Virus record (IMG/VR): IMGVR_UViG_3300030333_001619
Coordinates: 1-29,769 of that record
DNA: 29,769 bases
Source: a virus
Strand: one strand, 5' to 3'
The translations under genes were made by a program, and so were the position numbers. Shown here piece by piece: positions 5,740 to 17,500 of the stretch (its first letter is position 1; each line of letters begins with the position of its first letter). The notes under the pieces are model-generated. The model had not been told where the DNA came from and did not search any database. It worked only from the letters and a program-made list of their open reading frames with translations.

Positions 5740-5881
5740 AAAATTTCGTCTGTGAGTTCATTTTACAGAATAAAATACGCACTAATAAGGGGGGGTAAAC
5801 ATAAACAATAGACCATTTTCTACTTGCGCCATGTTCGTCAGGTGTTTGAATGAAATGTTTGAAGACTTAGATGATTGGTGA

Positions 5882-6169
5882 TTAACCTACCAATTCATTT
5901 TCCAATACCCAATCGGGTAGAACTGGTAAGTTTTCATATGCCTCATCAGCAGTATCATAATCAGTGATATCTCTCCATGCCTGTCTGTAAGTTTGGATAT
6001 CTGATAACTGAGAGTCTGTAAGTCCTCTATCGGGAAGAACAAATGAATCAGTGTTCTTCATCATCATTTCTCTTTCAATAAATATTTCTTCCCATGTTAT
6101 AGTTATCTCTAAAATTTCTACTTCTACTGTTCCGTCTGTTTTGTATCTTTCATTTCTTATCTCTACCAT
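5882..6169 (-). CDS. Tail-fibre assembly chaperone-like protein
   Basis: A 95-residue protein whose C-terminal half reads LTDSQLSDIQTYRQAWRDI, then NLPVLPDW. This is the YRqaLRD...pv.WP pattern of phage tail assembly chaperones of the Phage_tail_APC type (relatives of T4 gp38/Tfa), which help fibres fold or assemble. The N-terminus is beta-rich and charged. It is the last gene of the late operon, directly after the fibre genes, as expected. The start is taken as ATG 6169-6167, because GAGGTG (6181-6176) is six bases upstream; GTG 6178 and ATG 6175 are in-frame alternatives inside that ribosome site. The stop (5884-5882) is just before the converging intergenic region. Confidence 0.75.
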   Translation of the reverse strand: MVEIRNERYKTDGTVEVEILEITITWEEIFIEREMMMKNTDSFVLPDRGLTDSQLSDIQTYRQAWRDITDYDTADEAYENLPVLPDWVLENELVG

Positions 6170-6179
6170 GTTCATCACC

Positions 6180-6872
6180 TCAAGTGTAAGTCAAATTGAA
6201 TAATACGTATCTACCAGTTGGAGAACCCACTTTGTATTGTAGTCCATTTGATGCGAATGTTGAGGGTGGGTCGCCACTGAATGTTCCCCATCTTGAAACA
6301 CCGGAAAAAGGAGTTGATGTAGTGCTACCTCCTGTTATTTTACCTGATAGATTAGGTAGTCCTCCTATTGAAGTTTTCATCTTCAAAGTTCCCGGCCAAG
6401 TAGTTAATTTTGGACAACAAGCCCACCAGTAAATATCTCCTCCGGTAACAGTAGCGTTTGCTACGGCATCTATTGTCTTATATCCAGTAGTCGTTACATC
6501 TACGTCTGTCTTTAGAACAATAGCATCTTCCCCTTCGGGATTACCATTAGCATCACTTGGGTAGATTGCTACGGCTATCTCATCTCCTGAGTCTGATGCA
6601 GCCGTTGCAACTTGAACAACAATAGAATCCAACGTTCCATCTTTAGGCATAACAAAGGGATATCCTTGCCATTGATTATTACCACCAAAAAAGTTCATGG
6701 TATAACCTGTTGATTGTCCATCTACACCAAAAGCACCGTAGGTTTTGTGAAATGAGTTATTATGGGTTGCATCCAAATCTATTGTCTTATATCCGGGTGT
6801 TCCACCTCCTCCACCTGTTCCGTCATCAATTGTTCCATCACTTTTTGTTCGTCTGAAAGGTTGCCTTGCCAT
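6180..6872 (-). CDS. Tail fibre/adhesin-like beta protein (230 residues)
   Basis: A 230-residue, Gly/Thr-rich, beta-sheet protein. It begins with a basic segment (MARQPFRRTKSDG), then a glycine linker (DGTGGGGGTPG) and two TIDxDA/TIDAVANA strands introduced by GYKTID. The middle has FVMPKDGTLDSIVVQVATAA and AVAIYPSDANGNPEG, a pattern I associate with carbohydrate-binding-like beta domains on phage fibres, and YWWACCPKLTTWPG. It has no signal peptide or membrane span. Between fibre genes and the fibre chaperone it is most likely a receptor-binding or fibre-tip protein. The start ATG 6872 follows GAGGTGATTAA, whose TGA is also the stop of the preceding gene. Confidence 0.65.
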   Translation of the reverse strand: MARQPFRRTKSDGTIDDGTGGGGGTPGYKTIDLDATHNNSFHKTYGAFGVDGQSTGYTMNFFGGNNQWQGYPFVMPKDGTLDSIVVQVATAASDSGDEIAVAIYPSDANGNPEGEDAIVLKTDVDVTTTGYKTIDAVANATVTGGDIYWWACCPKLTTWPGTLKMKTSIGGLPNLSGKITGGSTTSTPFSGVSRWGTFSGDPPSTFASNGLQYKVGSPTGRYVLFNLTYT

Positions 6873-6881
6873 TTAATCACC

Positions 6882-8510
6882 TCATGTGTTATTCTGCATT
6901 GTAATTGCATAGAAAGTCGCAGTTAAGGTTGCAGTTGAACCTTGTTTATTTTGATATCTTATTCTAATTGTATCATCACTTGAATCATAATCTGCTGCCA
7001 GTGTTCCTATTCTTGCAGCACCATCATACAATATAGCCCATTCAGTAAAGTTAACTGCTCTTGCAGTAGTTCCCAATACTGTTTTTTCTGATGCTTGAAC
7101 TAATGCTTTGAAGGATTCTACCTCTTCATTAGTTTCATCCTCTATCTGAACTGTTAGTTCTATTGTCTGTAAACCACTTGAAGTGGTTAACCCATCTAAA
7201 TCCATATTCATCAATTCGATGTATCCATCGTTAGCGGTGGATTGGCTACTAACTTCTCCCGCAATCATACCTGCTTCTTGATTAGCACCGAGTCTGAAAC
7301 CTGTTGTTGTTCCACTTGTGCCTGAGCCTATGGTTACATCAGTAACAACTCCTACCTTTGCACCTCCTTCAAACTCTACACCAGTAGAACCAACTGACAT
7401 GAAATCAGTTTGACTGTTCGCCTTTAATCCTCTAACAATTAACTTACCGTCTTTTGTTCCTTCGGTAGTATCTTCTATTTGTGTTCTTAAAGATATATAC
7501 GTTGATGGATTACCAGTAGAACCTTCACCTCTAAAGTTCACTTGACCAATTAAATCACTATCAGCAACAGATGCAGAGTATCTGTAAAGTGCGAGAGTAG
7601 GCCCACCGCTTGAACCATCATCATGTTTCTCTATGAGCATCCCCGCATCACTTCCCTTAATGGTCAACTTCGATAGAGCATCGTGTTGTGATGTGGTTGA
7701 CCCGATGACTACTCTCCCTGTTCCATTTGGTGTAATGCCAATATTAGCGTTTGAAGTTGATACAATTTCATTACCATTGACATCTAAATCACCACCTAAC
7801 TGTGGTGTAGTATCTGCGGCTAAACTTGCTATACCGCCACTTACGGCTTCCCAAGCAACACCACTTCCTGTTGAAGTTAGAACTTCACCATCAGAACCTT
7901 GACCACCATTTATTTTGAAGTTTTCAGCATCAACCAATCCAAAAAAAGAATCTTTGAACTTAAGGGATGAAGTTCCTAAATCAACATCGTTATCAACTAC
8001 TGGATAAAATACTCCATCTTGTAGGTAGAGTTGATAATCTCCATTCGCATTAAAACCAAGTCTGCTACCTGAATTGTTGAAATTTATTGCTCCCTTGATA
8101 TTATCACTAGTATCATAGAAAAAAATAGCATAATTATTTACAGTGTTGTTAGTTGCATCTTTTTTAAAGTTGATTCTTCCATACTGTTCGTTTATGGTTA
8201 GCCCCGCATCATTTAAGTTAACATCACTTGAGAATGTCTTAGCACCTGTAAATGTCTGTGTTCCCGCTAATGTAGCATCACCCGCAGTAACCCAACCAAG
8301 ATTACCACTACCATCAGTTTTCAATGCTTGACCAGTTGAACCATCGGCAGCAGGTAAAACCCATATCTTATCGGCAGAAAGAGCAGGGGCTTCAAATCCT
8401 ACATAGTTAGAACCCTCATAAAATCTGAGTTCTTTGTTACTTCCTTTTATGGAGATATCTCCATCTTGAACGTTAAGTCCTTTCTTCACTACAAAATTAG
8501 CATCTGTCAT
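6882..8510 (-). CDS. Tail fibre protein (542 residues)
   Basis: A 542-residue fibre protein. The N-terminus (FVVKKGLNVQDGDISIKGSN) is followed by repeats of the type STGQALKTDGSGNLGWVTAG and SDGEVLTSTGSGVAWEAVSGG, and by the QLGGDLDVNGNEI / ITPNGTGRVVIG pair widely seen in fibres of marine tailed viruses. The last 110 residues form a distinct beta domain (EWAILYDGAARIGTLAADYD) related to the end of the 3124-residue fibre. It is low in Cys and Lys and rich in Ser/Thr/Gly/Asp, as in trimeric beta-helical fibres. GGTGATGGTAA precedes ATG 8510. A 61-base gap separates it from the giant fibre. Expected to sit on the tail and bind the host surface. Confidence 0.78.
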   Translation of the reverse strand: MTDANFVVKKGLNVQDGDISIKGSNKELRFYEGSNYVGFEAPALSADKIWVLPAADGSTGQALKTDGSGNLGWVTAGDATLAGTQTFTGAKTFSSDVNLNDAGLTINEQYGRINFKKDATNNTVNNYAIFFYDTSDNIKGAINFNNSGSRLGFNANGDYQLYLQDGVFYPVVDNDVDLGTSSLKFKDSFFGLVDAENFKINGGQGSDGEVLTSTGSGVAWEAVSGGIASLAADTTPQLGGDLDVNGNEIVSTSNANIGITPNGTGRVVIGSTTSQHDALSKLTIKGSDAGMLIEKHDDGSSGGPTLALYRYSASVADSDLIGQVNFRGEGSTGNPSTYISLRTQIEDTTEGTKDGKLIVRGLKANSQTDFMSVGSTGVEFEGGAKVGVVTDVTIGSGTSGTTTGFRLGANQEAGMIAGEVSSQSTANDGYIELMNMDLDGLTTSSGLQTIELTVQIEDETNEEVESFKALVQASEKTVLGTTARAVNFTEWAILYDGAARIGTLAADYDSSDDTIRIRYQNKQGSTATLTATFYAITMQNNT

Positions 8511-8571
8511 TTACCATCACCATAATTTCACTGTCCATTATGTTCTATATCTCGCATATCATGTTAGTTTA

Positions 8572-11500
8572 TCAGACTTGGGGGAATAATGTCAAATCCC
8601 ACCACACTCTTAGTGTGTTTGTTGTGGAAGTTCCCATTTGATTAATTATCTTCAAAGGCATATCATTTGTACCAACTTCATCCCACGCTACAAGGAATGG
8701 AGGGTCTGTTTGTCCATCAAAGACCATACCGTATGATGTAAATGTAAATCCTCCATTACCAGTTCTTGCGTTTGCGATAAAGTCTTGAGTCATTACAATG
8801 TTATTGCTTGTTAAACCTGCATCTATGTGAATAGTTCCTCTTATCGCTCTGTATCCACAACTACCAGCAGAAATTGAACCACTCGGTAACACACCTGTAA
8901 CTGATATAGCAGAACCGTTAGAAATTGTGCCGAATTGACTTTGGCTTCCTTGAACTTTAGTTATACCATGCGTTTGTGCATATGTTGCGTTACTTGCAGC
9001 AGGTGTTCCAGTATCGGGATGCCTTGTTTCGACATATGTTCCAGTCTTCGTCTTTAGACCCTTTTCTCTAATCTGTCCTGTTCCATGTGGACTTAATGCA
9101 ATATTGCCATTGTTTGCAGTAGTTGTGATAGATACTGCATTACTGTTAGTAACAAGTGGTGTAGTTAACGAAGTAGAAGCACTCGCAGTGGTAGTGATTA
9201 CATTTGTGGAGTTTAATACATTAGCATTCAAAGTATTGTTGCTAGGATTGTAATACAATTGTGCATCTGTTTCTGCTCCTTTTGACCCAAATGCACCATC
9301 AGCAAACAATAGATAGACTGTTTCATCAGTAGTGTTGTTAGCGGAGACTGTTATAGTTGCAGCATTTCCTGTTATGTTAAGTGGAGGAGTATAGGTAAAT
9401 ACACCAGTTGTATCATCGTATGCTATTCCTCCATCACCCGAAGGACTTGCCTCTGAGCCAACAGATAAGGCATCTAATGATATTCCCGCCGATACCGGAG
9501 CAACCCAAGTGAAATTTTGACCTGCATGATTATATGATAATAGGTAATTATCAGTTCCACTACCTGCGGCGTTAGTAACATCAAGATGTGATTCTTGAAC
9601 TGCACCGTCTTTCAATTCAGAACTATCTACTGCATTCGCATCAATCTGCCCTCCGGCAACTGAACTAAGAGTAGCCAGTGTTCCTAATCCTAATGCACTT
9701 CTTGCTGCACCTGCATTTGCGGCAGTAATTACACCAATCATAGGAGCAGAAGTAGCACCAGTTCCACCACTACTAATTGCTAATGTCGAGGAAAGACCTG
9801 CCGCCGTTCCAGTAGTGTTTTGATTCCAAGTTGGGGCTGTACCTGTTAATTGAGAGTAGTTTACTGATGCTCCTGATAGTGCTAATGTCCCTGCTGATGT
9901 TGGTAATGTTAGAGTAATATCTTCTGTTGGATTACCCCCTACTAGTGTAGTTTCATGCTCATCATCAGTAGAACCTTCAAAGATAACACCATTACTTGTG
10001 CTTACAGTTTCTACATTGTTAGTAGTAACAGTACCCGTTACAGTCAAATTACCCGGAATTGAAACTGCGGTATTTCCATCTCCAATAGTCAAAGCATTAT
10101 TCGGCATGGCTGCACCAAGAGCAGTCTTTACATTTGCAGTGTCAGTAACATCAGCAGATGCTTCAATGCCATCTAACTTAGTTTTGTCACCATTAACGAA
10201 TGCGCCTTCACTTGGAGGTTGTTGTGCTGAATCAGCCTTTGTCCCTTGTGCGGCAGTAGCGTAATCAGATGAGTCAAATGCTTTCACTTGTGCAAGGTTA
10301 GTCACCTCACTATCCATCAACGCATTATTATCCACGTATGCTTTGATAGACTGCTGAGTTGCTAAAGCAGAATCGGAATTAGAAGCCATGTTATCTTCAT
10401 CTTTAATAGAATTGACAGATTGAACTTCACTGTTGAGGCTTAATGCTTTCAAGTTTGCATTAACTGATGTTTGAATTGTTGGTGCAGTCAGTGTATCAAG
10501 AGATGGATTGTATCTTAAATTACCATCTTTTGCTAGTGTTCCATCACTTCTAACAAATGTAATAACATTGTTGGCATTCGTAGATTCATCAAGTGTTACT
10601 GTAACAGTCGCTGCATTTCCTGTCGTGTCTTGATTCCAAGTAGGAGCATTTGTAGCATTACTTAGATTAATTGCAGAAGGCGTTCCCAAATTAGGAGTTG
10701 TTAATACTGCATTAGTAGCAGTTAATACACCACCAAGAGTAAGATTATTAGTTAAATCCCAAGTATCATCAGCATCGTCAAAGATGAAAGATGCTTGAGT
10801 TACACCATTACCACGATAAATGCTTATACCGCTTGTAGTCGCAGTAGCAGTATCAGGAGAACCTTGAGTAGTATTCAATTGTAGAATGTTATCTTCAACT
10901 TCAACAGTAGCAGTATTGATTGTTACAGTATCTCCACTTACAAGTAAATCTCCGGTTACAGTTAAGTCATTACCTACTGTAATTGTTCCTGAGTTTGTTC
11001 CAAGTGTATAACTTGCTACATCATTTAACAGTGCAGTAATCTCGGCAGCAGTTTGGTCATCAGTAGCATCTGCATCTCCTGTAAAACCTAAGTCTGCTAA
11101 TGTTAAGTTTCTTGTAGCGATTGAAGCATTAGCATCAGTAACATGACCAAGTGTATCAGTAGTTATGTTGAGGTCTAAATCTGAAATGACGGTTGCACCT
11201 GTTAATGCAGTTGTATCAATATCTATATCATCTCCATCATGGGTTGGATGAGTATAGTTATTCCAGTTTTGGTCGTTATTGAATTGGCCTAACTTAATCT
11301 CACTAATGAGTTTCCTCTTCTGAGTTCCATCATCCAAGTAGATTAGTTCGTCTGCACTACCAACAACATCATCTCCTCCATCTGCTAACTCTGCTAAATC
11401 AAGACCAACAGTAATCGTAGTTCCACTGTTTGTTACATCTGTTCCAGTGCTTCCCTGTAATATGAAATCAGCAGAACCGCCTGTATCTGATGCTTTATTG

Positions 11501-14500
11501 GATGAACCTGAATCTGTTTGTATTGTTACTGCGGTTATATCTCCTGAGCCAGTTCCAAATCCTTGTGCGGTAATGTAATCATAAACTGCGTTTCCAGTAA
11601 CTAAACCTGATTCTCCATCGGCAACTCCACTTGAGCCATCAGTTGCAACTGCCTTTACTGCTGCCGTTCCTAACCCTAAACTGCTTCTCGCACCGGATGC
11701 AGTAGTTGCTCCTGTTCCTCCACTTCCTATTGCTAATGTTGCAGACAGACTACCTGCACTTCCTGTTGTATTTTGGTTTAGTGTTGGTATATCAGAAGCA
11801 GATAGACCACCTGTTAGTATGTTTATCTCCGCTAACGATGCGGTTATTCCTAAGTTGTCTAATGCGTATCCTTGTTGAGTAGCAGTTAATCCCTGACTGT
11901 TAGTATCTACCCTTAGTCTGTTACCAAGAGCAGTAGTAATTCCAGTGATATCAGAATCGTTAGACTGCAAAGCAACTGCTAATTCATTTAGAGTATCTAA
12001 TGCGTTTGGTGCGCCATTAATTAAATTAGAAATTGATGTGTCTACATATGCTTTGACTGATTCAGCAGAGGCAACATTAGTTGCAGAAGCCCCTGTCATT
12101 GTATCGCTATCTATCAAAGGTAGAGTTGAAGATGCAATTGTTATCTCTCCACCACTTTCGCTTAGAGATATATTGCTACCCGCAGTGAAAGATAGAACTT
12201 CTGTTCCTCCTAGTATGTTCCCGTCAGTCAGTCTAACTGTTCTGAAAGTGTTTGTATCTGTTCCAGTTATGGTTAATGTCCCTGCCGTATCATCGTAGTT
12301 TAATGCAATATTATTACCCGCAGTAATCATTGCAGCGATAAAGTCCTCTACTTGTTCTTCTGTTGTATAACTTGGAGTAGCCCAAGTAGCAGTTCCACTT
12401 GAACTGTATTTCAAGAATTGACCTGCACTTCCTCCACTTGGGATGTGATTGTTACCTGCTCCTGTTGGGTGAACGTAGTTATTCCAATTAGCATCATTAT
12501 TGAAGTAAGACAGTTTTATTTCAGATGCAGCCTTTCTTGATTCAGTAGTACCATCTTGTAGAATAAACTCAGTAGTTCCGGCAATATCACCAGTCATGTC
12601 AGTTAGTTCAGAGAAGTCTAAGTTTAGTGTTGCATCTCCCGAAGTTGCTCCTCCACTCAAACCTGTTCCGGCAACTACACTGGTTATGTCCCCATTACCA
12701 CTACCTGTTCCATATCCATATGATAGAATCTTATCTTCAATGGCGGCGGAAGTCATCAAACTTGTATCATTGTTGTTGAAAGATTCAGAACTTGTTTGTA
12801 GAGCCGAACCTGCTAACTGTGCAGTAGTTATTCCTGATGCTGAAATAGTTGCAGTGTAGTTTCCACTTGTTGTATTATTCTGAGTTACGCTGATACCATC
12901 ACCTGCGGTAATATCAACGCCAGTCATATCTCCTGAACCTGCACCTGCAAATTGAGCATCTACATAGGTTTTGATAGCCTTAGCAGAAGCAAGAGTATCA
13001 TCATTGGAACTAACGCTACTAATATCTGTATCAAGAGAAGCAATGTCAGACAAGTCTGCAACGGCTAATGATACGTTACTGTTCAATAGTGAAGCAATAG
13101 AAGTTAATCCTGTTCCTCCTCTTGAAACTGCAAGTGTTCCTGTTAGGTTGTTCAAAGGTAATGCTATGTCTGCTGAACCATCAAAAGATACACCTGCTAT
13201 TGTTCGTGCAGTAGCCAATGTTGTTGCAGTGGTAGCATTACCAACTAAACCACCTTCAAAGGTAGAAGCGACTAATGTTCCTAATGAGAAACCGCTTGTT
13301 GTATTTACTGTGCTTGTAGGTTCTGCGTTTGAGTTACCTGTTGATGAGAATAACTTCCACTTGTCATTATCAGAAGCATCTCTGAACAAACCACTGTATC
13401 GAATGTTGCTTCCATCATTGTATCTTCCATAGAATCCTAAGTCAACAGAATCAGCAGAGTTGTTCTTTCCAAGAGAAATCAACGGGTCTTCTACTGTTAG
13501 GGTTGAAGTGTTTACAGTTACAGTATCTCCACTGACGATTAAATCAGCCCCAACAGTAAGAGAACCACTAACTGTTAGAGTATCATCCGACTGATTACCA
13601 ATGGTGAAATCTCCACCGAAATCTGAGTTAAGAGCAGATTTTAGATTCGTAACAGATACATCATCGTTAGCAGTTCCGGCTATTGTAAGAGTACCTGCCG
13701 AAGCATTGTTATCAGAATAATTCAGAGTAATGTTACTACCTGCGGTAAGCAGTCCCGCAACATAATCCTCAACCTGCTCTTGACTAATCTGAGTGTTCGT
13801 GTCAGAGGCGTTGATTGTTATTGTATCAGTATCAGCATCAGTTGATATTGTTACGTTTGTTCCGCCAACGAAATTAAGAGTATCACTATTAGAATCTGCA
13901 ACAATGTTAGATTGACCACTAACTGCTACTGTCTTGAATATGTTCTGTGAAGAACCCAAATCAGTGTTTGTTATTGTTACTGCACCAGTAGCACTACTTA
14001 CACCTATTCCTGTTCCCGCAACATTAGACGTTACACCTGTATTTGTGAGTGTAATATCGAATGGGTCGCCTGATGCACCACTGTTAGTATCAGTCCATGT
14101 AGCAGTTATTCCTGTTCCCTGTGTAAATTGAACATACTTCCCATCAGTGACGTTTACGCTTGTTCCCGTTCCATCAAGTAGATAGAAGGAGTTGAAAGAG
14201 CCACCTCCGGCAGTAGCGTCAACGTAAGCCTTGATTGCTTTAGCAGAAGCCAAACTATCATGAGATGCACTAACACTGCTCAAATCAGTATCAAAGGCAT
14301 TAATGTCTGAGAGTCCTGTAACTGCTAAAGAAGTAAGATATGTATTAGTATCAACAGTGTAACTACCTGCTCCTGTTCTTTTCATAAACCCATTAGAACT
14401 AAAGTCTGAATCCATTACTGCTCCGGCAGAGGCTACGTTTGTTGCATCAGTTACATCAGCACCATCTTCTACATTTATCATGGTTAGAACCTGAGTCTTT

Positions 14501-17500
14501 GTGAGTTCTTCTATTACGCCGTCAGCACCCGAAACTCTACCGAGTATTCTTTCATCAGCAGATACATTCTGAATCTTAGCATAAGTAATAGCATCGTCTG
14601 CTACTGTTCTTGTGATAACTACTTCATTACCAATATTCGATGAACCTACTGCATAAGTGCCTATTTTAGCAGATGTTACTGCACCATTAGCAATCTTTGC
14701 AGTGCTTATTGCATTAGATGCTATTTTACTTGTTAATACTGAGTTACTTGCGAGTTTAGCACTAGTAATTGCACTGCTTGCTATCATACCATTTGTAACA
14801 GTTGATGTATCTCCCGAAGTAATTACCGTTCCAGTTATGTTTGGTAGAGTAATCGTTCTATCGGCAGTAGGGTCAGTGATTGTTAATGTTGTTTCATAAT
14901 CATCTCCTGTTGCTCCTTCAAAGACAAAAGCATTCTGAACATTAACTTGAGTTTGATTTACAGTTGTTGTAGTTCCTAAGACATTTAGATTACCACGAAT
15001 ATTTACAGTAGTATCATTATCTGTATCTCCTATGTTCAATGTATCTGTTCCATCGTAGGAAGCAAGAATAGGTGTTAGCGTGGCTTTTGTTAAAGAACTA
15101 CCAGTGTTGGTTAATGTTAGTGTATTGTTGGCAGCATTTCTTGAGATACCAAGACCCGCTCCTACTGCTAAGTGAACTACACTACCTGAACCACTTGTAT
15201 TATCAGCAAGATTGATTGTCTTGAATGTTGGGTCATTATCTCCATTGGTATCTAATCCGTCTGCGGTTGTTAATGAGTAAGTAGTATCAACAGTGGCTTT
15301 ACCGTCTACATAGTTCTTAATTGCAAGAGTGCTTGCTAATCCACTGTTTGACGCTCCACTGTCTATACTAGTATCAAAGTTAGAAATATCACTTAGTCCT
15401 GTAACTGCTAATGAAGAGAGTTTAGCGTTCAATTGAGTTTGTATTGATGAAGTAACTCCATCCAAATATCCTATCTCAGTAGCACTTACGTTTGTTACAC
15501 CGTCTAATATGTTAAGTTCAGAAGCAGATGCAGTTATACCCAAATCACCAAGATTCTCAACCTTAGAGTTTAGAGCAGTGACTAATCCAGTTACCTTGCT
15601 TTGTGCTATATCATCCAGTTTAGAATTAGCAATGCTACCTGCGAGATGAGCATTAGTTACAGAACCATTTGTGAGAGAAAAGTTGTTTGCGTTTGCTGCG
15701 ATTCCAACCAACTTATCATGTAAAGCAGTTGTGAAGTTCTTTTGTGTTAGTCCACCATCACCAACAGAGTATGTCGTGTTAGTATAGTTTGAAGCATGAA
15801 TAGTTCCCGCTCCACTTGCAGTCCAATCAATAATCTGATTACCGCTTGGTATTGTTGGTTTGTTTTGAATAAACGCATCAGAACTGTTACTTGATTCATT
15901 CCAATTTGCTTGAACGTTAACTTCTGCACCTGTTGCAATACCTGCTAGTTTCGCTTCTAATGTGCTTGTGAATAGTTTGTTAGTTGTTCCCGCCGCAATC
16001 TTATCGGCACTTATCGCCGCAGTATTACTAACATCAGCGTTTACTATCTGAGTTCCAACTGCTCGATATGAACCACTCAAATCAGGAATATCACTTGCAG
16101 TCAGTTTTGAGAATATATTTGCAAGGTTAACCTTTCTCAGACCATCAGAACTGTCATGGAAAGCGATAAAGTCAGCAGTTCTGTCTATCGCATTCTCATT
16201 GGTTAATCCTGTTATGTCTAACTTTAGTGTAGCATTTGTTCTGTCAAGTCCATCACTAATAGTAAGAGCAGGTTCTTTTCCGGCAAGAGATGCAACTAAA
16301 CCGCTAATCTTGCTTTGTGCGATTGCGGCGTTAGAGTCTACCTTGACATCTGTAATAGAATTACTTGCTAATTTAGCACCTGTTACTGCACTATCCGATA
16401 TCTTAGCAGTTGTAACTGCATTAGCAGATATTGTAGTTGCACCATCTGCACTTGATGTTACATCCCCTGAATGGTTAGGATGAACATATTCGTTAGCATT
16501 GGTATCTCCTGTATATCCTAAGTCAGCAAGAGTTAGAGTTCTCTTAGCCATTGCAGTAATATGACCAGTAGAGTTAGTGGTTATGCTATCTACTATTTCT
16601 GCACCAGTTGTATCAATGTTAGTCGTAGAGTATGTTGGGTGTGTGTATGGGTTTGCAAGTTCTGATGTTATTGGTATGTTGAAGTAATTATTACCATCAT
16701 TAGTGAAAGTCCATCTGTTAGTTGTTTCATTCCACTTAATCTGAACATTCGTGTAGTTTCCTCTTTCTACTTCTATACCTGCATCAGTAGATGAGTTACC
16801 TGTTTGGTTTTTATTCAATAGAATGGTATTATCTTCTATTGCTAAGTTTGCTACATCAAGAGTTGTAGTAGAACCACTTACAACTAAATTGCCATTAACA
16901 GTGAGATTACCTCCCATTGTTACTCCTACACCATTTCCTATTGTTACAGGACTGTCTATTTGTGGTAGTCTACTTTCCAAATTACTTACACTAACATCAT
17001 CATTCAATGCAGTAACACTTAGGTCAATAGTTCCGTCACTATCTTGATATGTTGCACTGATTCCGGTTTCTGTATTTCCTGAAAACATTGCACCTACAAT
17101 ATCTTGAACTTGCTCATCACTTAGTTGAGTATTCGTATCAGTAGAAGAAAGAACTCCATTACCATCTATACTGAGATTAGTCCCTACTTTTATTCCACCA
17201 AGAGCATTAGCAGTGGCGGCGGGAAGAGAGTAATTGTTTGCATTGGCAGCGATTCCATCTAACTTACTTATCTGAGTTGATGTAGCCAAACCTGTTTGAG
17301 ATGCAGTTGCGTTTGGTATTGCAGAAGTGTATTGTATATCCGATGTAAGAGCAATAGTGCCTGTTGTAGAAGGTAGAGTCAATGTTCCTGAACCTTTTGT
17401 AATAGTCCCATCTTTGTTTATTCGTATAGTTTCAGCATTGTTATCTATTATACTAAGACCTTGATTCGTTTGCTCATATCCTAAGAATTGAACTCTTCTA

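Larger units (their letters stand above)
5432..5881. other. Convergent intergenic region without convincing gene
   Basis: About 450 bases between the + early operon and the minus late operon. No frame longer than about 44 codons with a good ribosome site is present. It holds an inverted repeat TCGCAT/ATGCGA (5457-5462 with 5473-5478), two competing hairpins at 5503-5551, the late-operon terminator at 5643-5673, a UUCG hairpin at 5712-5739 and a G7 run at 5789-5795. It could contain a small RNA, long 3' untranslated regions or a replication/packaging site. None of these can be decided from sequence alone. Confidence 0.6.

Noticed and set aside
5680-5811. 43-codon + frame starting MRNWRDTDVN in the intergenic island
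   Set aside because: No proper Shine-Dalgarno, crosses the UUCG hairpin, and the peptide has no recognisable features.
5831-5881. 16-codon + frame ending FEDLDDW, whose stop abuts the convergent stop at 5882
   Set aside because: Too short and without a well-placed ribosome site; the G7 run at 5789-5795 is too far from its ATG.
5432-5881. Possible tRNA gene in the structured island
   Set aside because: No cloverleaf with TTC-type T loop, anticodon stem and acceptor pairing could be built.
6180-8880. Diversity-generating retroelement target at fibre tips
   Set aside because: No reverse transcriptase, template repeat or C-type-lectin variable region is visible in this window.
9998-17047. Numerous + strand open frames of 65-153 codons opposite the giant fibre gene
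   Set aside because: They are antisense shadows of a Ser/Thr/Ala-rich coding strand; they lack ribosome sites, and their products are rich in Val/Pro/Ser with no domain pattern.
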